Assembly: GCF_000264995.1 (NCBI RefSeq)
Contig: NW_006767433.1
Coordinates: 474,651 to 538,650 of the forward strand
Reading direction: 5' to 3'
DNA length: 64,000 nt
Source of the DNA: Punctularia strigosozonata HHB-11173 SS5
Lineage: Eukaryota > Basidiomycota > Agaricomycetes > Corticiales > Punctulariaceae
The notes under the pieces were generated by a model. It was not told where the DNA came from. It worked only from the letters and a program-made list of their open reading frames with translations, and ran no database searches. Of the stretch, positions 42,601 to 52,144 are shown piece after piece (position 1 is the stretch's first letter; every line of letters starts with the position of its first letter). A program made the position numbers and the translations under genes.

Positions 42601-43311
42601 GTTCCCTACATCAATGCCGTGGGCGCCCTGCTCTACCTGGCCATTGCCACTCGTCCAGACATTGCCCATGCGGTGGGAGTGCTGTCCCGGTTCTCTAAGA
42701 ACCCAGGTCCGCGTCATTGGACCGCCGTGAAGCATCTATTTCGCTACTTGAAGGGCACGCTTGACTACAAGCTGACCTTTTGGCCGGACGAGTCAGGAGA
42801 GCCGTTCACCTCCTTTGTGGACGCCGATCACGGTGGCAACCCTGACGACGGGCGCTCTACCTCCGGGTTTGTGCTCAAGATCGGCTCTGGAGCTGTAAGC
42901 TGGTCCAGCAAGCCCCAGACGACCGTTGCACTGTCTACAACCGAAGCCGAGTATGTGGCAGCCTGCTATGCCGGCCGAGAGGTCCTTTGGCTTCGCAACT
43001 TGCTCTCTGAGCTCGGGTTCGAAGCTACAGCCGCTCCCTCGAGACTCCGGATAGACAACCAGTCTGCCATCTCTGTGGCCAAGAACCCAGAACACCATGG
43101 GCGCATGAAACACCTTGATTTGGCGTTCTATTGGCTCAGGGACACCGTTGAGGCCGGTCTCATCACTGTGGACTACATTCCGAGGTCCCAGATGCCTGCG
43201 GACGCTTTGACCAAGGCTCTAGGTGCTGCCAAGGTCGCAGAGTGCGCCAGGATGATGGGATTGACTTCTCCATCAGGTGGGAGTGTTGAGGATGGTGATG
43301 GATCAGTCTAG
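39644..43311 (+). pseudogene. Copia pol (protease end, integrase, RT, RNase H), 5' truncated, few lesions
   Basis: It begins inside the protease (FERVLHVPDLGSSLLSV). The GAG-pre-integrase zinc region is complete (LWHKRFAHVHHG, CEPCIAGKQ). The integrase triad is intact: Asp in LHMDLHGPV, Asp in LRDDKGGEW, Glu in NGVAERANQ. RT has VDIPNAFLHGDL and a normal YVDD box, and RNase H has VDADHGG, STTEAEYVA and RIDNQSA. Lesions are an early stop at 39692, a 246-bp insertion (40786-41031), a TAG at 41207, a TGA replacing a Trp codon at 41830 and a 19-bp tandem duplication near 41949 that shifts the RT frame. A 15-bp in-frame duplication near 41630 repeats DFLAG. The 3' LTR follows a GGTGGGAG purine tract. 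Confidence 0.88.
40786..41031 (+). mobile_element. 246-bp solo LTR-like element (TGTTGTCTG...CAGACAACA), TSD GAGAC
   Basis: Perfect 9-bp inverted ends and an exact 5-bp duplication GAGAC (40781-40785, 41032-41036). It contains two copies of ttcattctgctcactgtctg followed by tgctctccag. A second copy of the same length lies reversed at 46435-46680. TG...CA ends with a 5-bp duplication point to a small solo LTR or TRIM. It interrupts the Copia pol frame. Confidence 0.88.
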
Positions 43312-43758
43312 GTGGTTACCATCCATCATTCCCCTTGGTCACCGCTTTTCTGGCTGCTCTGATCATCCTTTGATGCTGGTCTCCTGACTACATGTCTCCC
43401 ATCTGTTCACATCCGTTGGCATCGGTTGGCATCAGTTGGTTGACCACACAACTGATGCAACCAGTCCAACAGTCAGTTGGTTGCTCCACTGATTCCAACT
43501 GTCCATCTCCACATGCTTGATCCCTATCTCCATAGCTTCGATATCTCCCTTTGTCACCTGTTACCATGGCTTCCATCATAGCTAGATGTATTTAGGGAGC
43601 AGGGATGGAGCCCAGAGTCCTCAGACTTCGACTCACAGCTCCATTCCCTTGCTCCCAGGTCTGTCCCTAGTTATATCTCAATAGACTTCGACTCACAGCT
43701 CCATTCCCTTGCTCCCAGGTCGCTACAGCGCGTCAGACAGCCGCTTCCTACGCTGTTA
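43284..43758 (+). mobile_element. 3' LTR of the plus-strand Copia element, family 2
   Basis: 475 bp from TGTTGAGG to CGCTGTTA, directly after the RNase H coding end and a purine-rich tract. It contains a 38-bp direct repeat (cgactcacagctccattccc) at about 43630 and 43688, separated by a short spacer. The pol frame reads 28 nt into it. Confidence 0.85.
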
Positions 43759-43775
43759 GGCAAAGCTAACCCCGT

Positions 43776-43807
43776 TCCTAGGAGCTCCAGCCCGTGCTCT
43801 GACAGCT
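43776..43807 (+). mobile_element. End fragment of a family-1 LTR
   Basis: The sequence cctaggagctccagcccgtg followed by ctctgaca matches the last 30 bp of the family-1 LTRs. It abuts the truncated left side of copy B. Confidence 0.6.
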
Positions 43808-45224
43808 ATGGGTGCTATAGATCACGCTGCAATGGCTATATAGCACAGTGCCAATGCTATGGGCACTACAGACACTATGGCAATTTGGTAGTCATTATTT
43901 GCTCAATGGATGCCATGATTAATCAGACAAAAAACTAAAATACTTATGAATATATCAATAATGTTTGAAAGCAAATATTTGCTTTGCATAACAACCATCT
44001 ACAATATTACACTACTAGTGCTAGATGAACATCCCTGCCAGCTTACATAAGCATTCCATACAAACATAACCCTATGTGGAGGTGGCAAGGCAGTTCAACA
44101 AGCCACACCAGGTGTCAAACGGTGGAGGCAGAGGCAGCGAGCCTCACCAGGCTCGTTGAGAGTCGGAGGCAGCGGAGGCAGCAGAGGTAGAGGGGGAGGC
44201 AAGGGTGGAGGTGGAGGTGGGGACAAGGCAAACAATGAGCAATGTGGGGCTCATCAAGGAGCTGGGCAACAGGCAAGGACAGGGGAGGCAATGCTAAGCC
44301 TGACCATGTTGGCGGCTCAGGCTCGGTGCTGTTGAAGGGAGGCGGGAGGGAGGCACGGCCGAGCCCGACCGCATTGGGGGCTTGGGCTCGGGGCTGGTCA
44401 AAGGGGGGCAGGAGGCAAGAGGACAAGCCCGACCGTGTTGGCAGCTTGGGCTTGTGGCTGGTCGAAGGGCGGTGGGAGGCAGGGAGGTGAGGCCAAGCAC
44501 GACCACGTTGGCAGCTTGCACCCAGGGCTAGTTGAAGGGCAGCGGGAGGTGATGCCAAGTGCAACCATGTTGGTGGCTCGCGCTCAGGGCTGGTCAACAG
44601 GTGAGGGCTCGACAAGCCAGGCTGGGCTGGTTGAGGAGGCAGAGGCGGGGGAAGCTTGATAAGCCATGTCAGGCTCGTTGACAGGGAAAGGCGGTGGGGT
44701 TGCAGCTTGTCAATGGGCTGTGGCTATGTCAGACATTGGTCATGTGACCATTGGTTGGTGTCAATGTGGCCACGTCAACATTGGTCATGTGACCGCTGGT
44801 CCAAACCTGATTTTTGCTAAGTCCATATTCCTAGTACTGTGTCATAGTTCATGTTTATATATAAGCTTATATGATACTATGCACTGATACTGTACAGGCT
44901 GACTATTACCCCAAAACTAATGAAGATCATAACATAGTGTGAGTTGGAAAGTCTGCTATAGTCTCTGTATAAGTATGTACAAAAACTATGGGTGCTATAT
45001 GGACACCACTATGAGCTATGCATTGCTATATAGCTGGTGTATTAAGGTATAAACTACTATGTAGCACCCCATAGTGACCGTCACAGTCTACATAGCACCC
45101 CATAGCAACTGTCATAGTCTACATAGCGCTCTATAGCAGCTAGCTGATCACTCCATAGTGCACATAGAGCTACTACTATAGCAACAATAGTTCAAAGGGG
45201 CAGCTATATAAATTTGTTCAGATG
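43808..45224 (+). mobile_element. Copy B of the CATCTGA-ended non-autonomous element, left end missing
   Basis: Begins within the ctatag-rich left arm (gctatgggtgctatagatca, as at 50430 in copy C) and carries a GC-rich minisatellite at 44290-44620. It ends at TTTGTTCAGATG (45224). The left terminal repeat is replaced by a family-1 LTR scrap. On the right it abuts an exon-like minus-strand sequence. Confidence 0.75.
44290..44620 (+). repeat. GC-rich minisatellite in copy B, about five units
   Basis: Units contain cgaccatgttggcggctcag-like cores followed by gggctggtcgaaggg, as in copies A and C but fewer. Confidence 0.75.
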
Positions 45225-45700
45225 TGGATAGCACAAGATCAATGCGTGCCCACAACGCTGATACATTGGCATCCAGCCGGACACCATTTGGTTGACTTGT
45301 CACCGGAACCTCTGGGTACCAAGCGAAGCGCCCTAGGATGGGGCCAACAAATTCAGGTGCTTTTGGTATGAATGCAAGCTGAGGGAAATCATCATACGAT
45401 GTGAGACGTGACCGTGCTCTGAAGGCATGCTCAAAAAACAGAGATTCATCAAATTTGATTTGGCCGTAGTGGGAAAATGGTTGTACAGAGAAGTTGTACC
45501 ACAAGTAGTATGTGTTTGAGTTTGGGTCCCTCATGGTGCCATGCTTTTCAAGCTATTACCTTGGTTAGTCCTAGCAACATGACACTGGAAATCCAACATA
45601 CCGGTTGAAGATCCATGTTGCACAACCCCCACTCTCGCAGTATGTCTAGTACAAGCAGTCCCTTCCCTTCACAAGCCAATGGTGTACACCTGGGACATGT
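45225..45700 (-). pseudogene. Exon-like fragment of an unknown gene next to copy B
   Basis: On the minus strand, after a plausible intron (GTATGT at about 45600 to TAG at about 45553), the frame 45534 to 45225 encodes a compact globular-looking segment. It contains TYYLWYNFSVQPFSHYGQIK, FRARSRLTSYDDFPQLAFIP and APEFVGPILGRFAWYPEVPV. The frame runs straight into the end of copy B, which probably interrupted it. No domain recognised. Confidence 0.45.
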
Positions 45701-46434
45701 TAATTCACTAGTATGTGAAGGGAAAGCTTGGGACATACCTGCAAAAAAATGCGGCAGCCTGGAATCCAATGATGCACCCAGTCTGAACAGAATCTGACCA
45801 AGCTGAACCCTGCGAGCACAGACAATGTTGCCTCAGGTACCCAGGCTGTCACATGGCCAGTCGTACATCTGAGCACAGTGAACGCAAAGACAAGCGGAAG
45901 CGAAGTCGTTGAGTTTTGCCTCTGCACGCACGACACGTCATCCTCTGTGTCTCACGATCACTACTACAATATAGATGCTGCTCATACAGCTCATGTAGCA
46001 CTACATCCAGTCTATTATACCCTACTAATACACCACGTCGTACTTTCTCTCCAACATTGTGCTTGCCCTGCTCCTGATGCAGATCCTCAGCCCGTGTTCG
46101 CGCTCCATGTTTTGGTGCGGTACCAGCAGTTCTTGAGGACAACAGCCCTGAGACAACTCTTCTGCGATGTCCCCTCGAGCATCCAGATCTGAGCATGCAG
46201 TCTCTCATACTCGAGAGGGGGATGAGACAGACCCACCCTCCGCCATATGATCTCGTTTTGTCGGGCACACCCTCAGTAAACCACCTGTCCGCACCCAGGC
46301 CTCCCACAGTTCCTCAAGCGATCATAACTACCAATCCACTGCCAGCGTGGGCAGCCACTTCTAAGGTCCAGGGAAGTACTTGGCAAGGAGGAACACCCGG
46401 TGGCCCCCCTGGTCGTCCGTCGGACCCCAGCCCT
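45701..46434. other. No gene recognised
   Basis: Mixed sequence upstream of the 246-bp element. Short frames on both strands include one with ARTRAEDLHQEQGKHNV and one with WAATSKVQGSTWQGGTPGG. It may be the gag region of a degraded retroelement, but this could not be shown. Confidence 0.35.
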
Positions 46435-46680
46435 TGTTGTCTGAGGGCATCTAGCAGCTGGACAACACTCGAGAACGAGCTGGAGAGCACAGACAGTGAG
46501 CAGAATGAAGTAAATACATGGAGAGGGCTATCCTACCTGAAGAGCACAGACAGTGAGCAGAATGAAGTGCCCAACTCATCTGTGTCTCTCTAGTAAAACT
46601 GTCAGCACAGCCTACAAGCTAAAGCGGCCACAGCCACGCGAAATAAGCGCCAGAGAGCTAGCAAGTCACCACAGACAACA
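46435..46680 (-). mobile_element. 246-bp solo LTR-like element, second copy, TSD GCCCT
   Basis: Same length and ends (TGTTGTCTG, CAGACAACA) as 40786-41031 but in the opposite orientation, with an exact 5-bp duplication GCCCT (46430-46434, 46681-46685). A few substitutions separate the copies. Confidence 0.88.
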
Positions 46681-46762
46681 GCCCTTCGCCTGGCTCCAAG
46701 ATGTCCGCAATCTGAGCGTCATTCTGCTGCAAGGCATCCCCTACATTGTCACCCCATTCCAC

Positions 46763-47169
46763 TAACAGCATAGCAGGCTATCTGACACGCTGTAGCAACC
46801 TGGGAGAAAGGGAATAGAGCTGTGAGTCCAAGTCTGAGGACTCTGGGCTCCATCCCTGCTCCCTAAATACATCTAGCTATGATGGAAGCTATGGTAACAA
46901 GTAACAAAGGGAGATATCAAAGCTATGGAGATAGGGATCAAGCATGTGGAGATGAACAGTTGGAATCAGTGATCCGAGCAACCAACTGACTGTTGGACTG
47001 GTTGCATCAGTTGTGTGGTCAACCAACTGATGCCAACTAATGTGAACAGATGGGAGACATGTAGCCAGGAGACCAGCATCAAAGGATGATCAGAACAGCC
47101 AGAAAAGCGGTGACCAAGGGGAATGATGGATGGTAACAATCCTAGACTGATCCGTTGCCAACTTCAACA
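46763..47169 (-). mobile_element. Solo LTR, family 2, 407 bp, TSD TCCAC
   Basis: Ends TAACAGC and CTTCAACA on the plus strand (TGTTGAAG and GCTGTTA on the minus). An exact duplication TCCAC occurs at 46758-46762 and 47170-47174. This copy fixes the true limits of the family-2 LTR. Confidence 0.9.
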
Positions 47170-47369
47170 TCCACAGCTCATTATTCCACTCCCCAGCGTC
47201 CCATTCGACACATGAACCGTTCCTGCCAGTTCAGGACCTCCTCGATGCTTCCTCCTACGATGTCTGCAGCACTCAGGACACCGTTGCCATCGATTAGGAG
47301 CAACTTTCGGCATCTACACTGATGAGGCTCACCCTAACTCAATTCTACACTATCCTTGCTGTCTCTGGC

Positions 47370-48935
47370 CTCTGTGCTTGTCCTACACCATTGCCTATTT
47401 GCCTACAGCCTCTACACCGCTGCCTATGTCCTCCAGCACCCAGAAGGTCACCCCGCTGGGGGAGAACAACTACAACACCTGGATGCCCAAGATGAGGGCC
47501 TACCCCGCTGAGCAGAAGGTCTGGTTCATCATCTCTGGCGAGGATTCGAGGCACTCAGACAACGCTGGGGCCGTGGCATAGAGGGATAAGGCTGCAGTGA
47601 CAGTAGGAGCTAGCTATCTGTAGGGTGCTGGAGCCGGGTCAGAGGGTGCATGTGGTGGGGATTGAGATAGATCCGGTGAAGATGTGGGCGAAGTTGGCCG
47701 AGGTCCACCTCCAGAAGGCATCTAGTGTGCATTTCAATACCCTGGACACCCTCCTCGCCATTAGAAAGGGTGCTGACGAGTCCCTCCCTCCCTCATTGCT
47801 CGAGTCGACTCCCGCACCAAGAACTCAAGGCCCTTTGTCCAGAACATGTCAAGATCGGATGCAAACAAAGGGGAACAAGGTCGGAGGACTGAAGTCCGAA
47901 ACATATATACAAAGAATAGAGCAAAAGAGAAAGGAGAACTCAAAGGTAGAGCCAGAGAGGAGTCAGAGACGCATCGGTGTTGAGTTGATAGGTCAGAAGC
48001 ATTGGTGAAGTCGAGATCAGATGCGGACCAAGCCTAAGCTTGTGCGCTAGGCTGCTACGTGCTCTGAGTCCACAGGAGAGAGAGGATGAAGCTTAGTTGA
48101 TATTCGAACTGACTATCTACGGTACAGTTCGACGGTTTATATACATAAAATAGAACAATGGCGAAGTCGGAGATGTGGAGATTGGAGGCGCCGTTTGGTG
48201 CGCAAAGGAAATATACGGAAATGAGAGATAATGCATGGAACACAAAGGGAACATATCTAAGGAAGAGACAGAAAGGATGGACCAAGGGATCCATCGCAAG
48301 CGATGGGAAACTAAAGTCTACAAAGGGAAACTATGATGTCAAACAAAGGGAACAGGAATCAGGAAAGTCGGAGTTGAATCCATTCAAAGATCTGGAACCA
48401 CCGGGACATTGAGCCACCAGTGGCCCGGTGCATGTGATAGACAGATCCTGCCCTCGGCCAAAACAGGAAGGGCAGGATCGGTGTCAGCAAAGAAGTCGGC
48501 AAAGAGTTGGAAAACGGGTTGGAGAAGATCAGTGCATATTGGTGATGATTGGCGGAGCGGATTGGCGTAGATCGGTCTGGATTGACATGTAACGAAACAC
48601 TACAGCATCCCCGACCTCGACAACGACCTCGCCGCCATGTCTATGCTCCGCTCCCTGGATCCAGGATATGCCGAGTTCACCTCTCCCTTGTCCGCTTCGA
48701 CCCCAGCCGCTCTGACGTCGTTTAGGCCTTCATCCACGAACATAATCACTGCCTGCCATGCGCCGGAGCCACTGACAACACCGCCTATCGCGCTCAGGCC
48801 GCTCCCGGCTCCTCCGCCACCCAGGACGTCCTTTGCGACTTCTGTGGCTACAAGGGTCACTCCATCGCCGGAGCGCCGCCAGCAACGCCGCAAGGAGATC
48901 GCGGACTGCTGTCGTGCTATAAATGTGTAAGGACA
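47370..48935 (+). pseudogene. Copia gag relic split by a solo LTR
   Basis: ATG near 47426 opens MSSSTQKVTPLGENNYNTWM, a Copia gag start. After stops the reading resumes at 47625 with KMWAKLAEVHLQKASSVHFN, similar to the gag at 38.2 kb. A solo LTR (47847-48592) cuts it, and it resumes at 48600 with DLDNDLAAMSMLRSLDPGYA. The zinc-knuckle region near 48840 (CDFCGYKGHS in one frame) is out of frame. No pol follows. Confidence 0.7.
47847..48592 (+). mobile_element. Solo LTR, family 3 (TGTCAAGATCGG...), older copy
   Basis: Starts TGTCAAGATCGGATGC and matches the copy at 57146-57893 along its length, including the AGTCCGAAACATATATAC TATA-like region. The terminal CA is lost (...GACATGTAAC). Flanks GAACA and GAAAC are only similar, so this is an older insertion. 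It lies inside a Copia gag. Confidence 0.75.
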
Positions 48936-49300
48936 CACAATAGACTCAGGTTTCCAGGGTCTGTGAGAGACTCAGGAGATCACCTGATTTGTTCGGGTGA
49001 GGGATGTATTGTGTAGAATGGCTGTGTACCAGAGGCGAAGAGGATGTGGAGAGGATGACCTAAATAGGAAGGTCAAAGACTAAATTAGAATGGGCTCCAC
49101 GAGTGAACTCCAGAGAATGTAAGAGAAAATAAAGCAGACAACGATACTGCAACTATTGCAGTGGATAGACGAATATAGTGCCACTTAGCACTATAGGGAC
49201 AGATTCAAGGGGAAAAGAGTACTTGCTCATTACTACTACAAAGACAGTACTTATACCTACTGGGTCGCAGCTATGTTACTTCTGAAATGAACTATATACA
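48936..49300. other. No gene recognised
   Basis: AT-moderate sequence after the gag relic containing a gactcaggtttccagggtct segment and no credible frame. It might be LTR remains but no partner copy was found in the window. Confidence 0.35.
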
Positions 49301-49329
49301 ACAGTTCATATACAACTCTTTAGTTCTAA

Positions 49330-49640
49330 CGAATGATCTACTTGATAAACGAGGTGGCGATAGTCGATATACGAGAGATTGAAACGAGGTACTTGCGATC
49401 TATCTACTTTGAGTACTGGTACAAAACACAAACACAAGACAGCCTAAGACGATATACGAGCACGATGATGATGACGATATACGAGGAACTAACAATCTAC
49501 TAGATGATGGCGATATATGAGTTTCCTGACGATATACGAGGGTCCTGACGATATACAAAGTTCCTGACAATATACGACATGTAGAGCAAGCAATATACAA
49601 ATGGGCAACAATATACACAAATCTAAAACGACACTAGTCC
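49330..49640. repeat. Degenerate array of the CGATATACGAG motif
   Basis: The 11-bp motif cgatatacgag or close variants occurs about ten times, several embedded in a roughly 19-bp unit (gttcctgacgatatacgag). It overlaps the 3' side of the minus-strand gene remnant that follows. Confidence 0.65.
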
Positions 49641-50284
49641 AAGCGACGACAACGAGGTACCCTACTCCTGAATCAATGGGCATACAGCTTCTTGAAGCGG
49701 TGATATGGTAGTATGCATCAGTCATTTGTCCAAAAATATTATCGTGCGAGCGGTATCTCTTGTGTAGCCGAGTGACATAGATGATGTAGTCTCTGACCTT
49801 CTCTTCCAGGACGTATGAGATACAGGCGCTAGCAGCCATTATCTTGTTTCCAAACATAAGACGCAAACATATTACGTTGCCGGGCTGCAGGATGTTGGTA
49901 GCAAATGGAGGACCATCGAGTAGGAAGAAGATTCGTGGACCATGTAGCCATGGGTTGAGTGCTACGAACTGCAAACATAGAGGAGGTGCATGAAGGAAAA
50001 AGTCAGCTGCCTCGATAGGCCGGTAGGGAGAAGCTCTGGGCGGACACATCTGGTATTCTGGTACGAATTCGACAGTAGTAGTGACGTGGGCCTTGGGGCG
50101 GACACAGAGCCCTGATGTACTGAGGGAGCGACAACCTCTCGGCCTGTGCGAGAAGCGCAGTGGTCTTGTTATTGGCTAGCGGAATGTGTTCGGGCGGGTG
50201 AGGATCGACGGAGAAGGGCTTCACCCATTTCGTTAGACTACACTGTATGTATTTGGCAATTGCTTTAAACACCTGCATGTTGAC
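49641..50284 (-). pseudogene. Gene remnant of unknown function next to copy C
   Basis: Minus-strand frames read VVNMQVFKAIAKYIQCSLTK, EHIPLANNKTTALLAQAERL and, one base out of register, VTTTVEFVPEYQMCPPRASP. Further on come LNPWLHGPRIFFLLDGPPFA, NILQPGNVICLRLMFGNKIM and EEKVRDYIIYVTRLHKRYRS. The composition and length suggest a real protein, but I do not recognise it. The 5' side is cut at 50285 by the TA target of copy C. Confidence 0.45.
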
Positions 50285-50286
50285 TA

Positions 50287-52055
50287 CATCTGAGAAAAAT
50301 CCCATGACTATACAGCACTACATAGTCCAATATAGCATCCATAGACCCATAGCAATGTCAATTTGTATGGGTGCTATAGAGCTGCCTGCAGTTGCTATAG
50401 AGGTACCTGCCAGTGCTATAAAGTGTTATGGGTGCTATAGATCACACTGCCATGGCTATATAGCATAGAGCCAATGCTATGGGCATTACAGATACTATGG
50501 CATTTTGGTAGTCATCATATGCCCAGTAGATGCTATGATTAATCAAACAAGAAACTAAAATACTTCATTAATATTTGAATTTAGTAAATATCTGGATTGC
50601 ATAATAACTGTCTACAATATTACACTAGTGCTACCGGCCAGCTTACATAAGCATCTCACACAAACATAATGCTACATCGGTAGAGTTGGAGGCGAGGGCA
50701 GCGGCCAAGGCCGAGCCTGACCGCATTGGCGGCTCGGTCTCAGGGCTGGTCGAAGGGCGGCGGGAGGCAGGCGCAAGAGGCAGGAGCCAACACCAAGCCT
50801 GACCGTGCTGGTCGGAGGTGGGCACAGGGGACAGGATACAACACCAAGGCTGACCGCGTTGGTGGCTCAGGCTTGTGGCTGGTTGAAGGTGGACGAGGGG
50901 GGTGGGAGACAACGCCAAGCCCGACTGCGTTGGTGGCTTGGGCTTGCGGCTGGTCGTAGACGGGCACGGGGTGCGAGAGGCGACACCGAGCCTGACTGCT
51001 TTGGTAGCTCAGGCTCAGGGCTGGCAGAAGGCGGGCGCGGGGGGCGCGGGGGGCGCGGGGGGCGGGGCATGAGAGACGACACCGAGCCTGACTGCTTCAG
51101 CGGCTCGGGCATGGGACTGGTCAGAGGCAGGCATGGGGTGTGAGAGGCGACACCGAACCTGACCACTTCGGCGGCTTGGGCGCGGGGCTGGCAGAAGGCG
51201 GGCAGGGAGCGCGGGGCATGAGAGGCGACACCGAGCCCGACCGTGTTGGCGGCTTGGGCTCGGGGCTGGTCAGAGGCGGGCGAGGGGGGCGGAATACAAC
51301 GCCGAGCGTGGCTCGGGCCCGGCACTGGCAGGAGGCGGGCGGGGGCGTGGAGGGGTGGGAGGCAACACCGAGCCCGACCGCGTTGGCGGCTCGGGCTCGG
51401 GGCTAGTCGAAGGCGGGCACGGGATGGGGTGAGAGCCACACCGGGCTCGTCAATGGGGGAGGCGGCAGGGTCGCGGCTTGTTGAGGGCGGGGCAGACAGG
51501 GGCAGGGGCATGGACAGGGTGTCATGAACTTGTGTTGGGCTGTGGCCACGTCAAACATTGGTCACGTGACCATTGGTTGGTGTCGACGTGGCCGTGGCAA
51601 CATGGGTCACGTGACCACTGGTCCAGAACCCGAATTTCTGCTAAGTCCACATTGATCCTAGTAGCTATAGTTAATGTGTATATATAAGCTTATATGATAC
51701 TATGTGCTGATACTTCACTGTACAGGCTGACTATTACCCCAAAACTAACAAAGATCATAACATAGTGTGAGTTGGAAAGTCTGCTATGGTTTCTATATAA
51801 ATATGTACCAAAACTATGGGTGCTATATAGACATATATCCAAAGCTATGGGTGCTATATGGACATCACTATGAGCTATGCATTGCTATATAGCTGGTGTA
51901 TTAAGCTATAAATTGCTATGTAGCACCCCATAGCGACTGTCATAGTCTACATAGCACTCTATAGCAGCTAGCTGATCACTCCATAGTGCACATAGAGCTA
52001 CTATAGCAACAATAGTTCAAAGGGGCAGCTATATAGATTTGGGTTTTTTCAGATG
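50287..52055 (+). mobile_element. Copy C, complete CATCTGA-ended non-autonomous element, TSD TA
   Basis: 1,769 bp from CATCTGAGAAAAATC to GGTTTTTTCAGATG, flanked by TA on both sides (50285-50286, 52056-52057). The terminal repeats are about 14 bp. Ctatag-rich arms surround an AT-rich part and a GC-rich minisatellite. It has no transposase, so it must rely on one supplied elsewhere. The TA duplication suggests the Tc1/mariner/pogo group. Confidence 0.82.
50690..51470 (+). repeat. GC-rich minisatellite in copy C, about nine units
   Basis: Units of 60-90 bp share ccgaccgcgttggcggctcg and a gggctggtcgaaggcgggc core. One unit contains a triple ggcgcgggg run near 51030. Arg/Gly- and Pro/Ala-rich frames here are compositional by-products. 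Confidence 0.8.
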
Positions 52056-52144
52056 TAGGTAGTTGGTGAGTACGGTGGGGGTTGCCTATTCCTGAACGCG
52101 TGTTGTGGGCATGGCATCTACGCATCACGACTTTCTAATCACGT

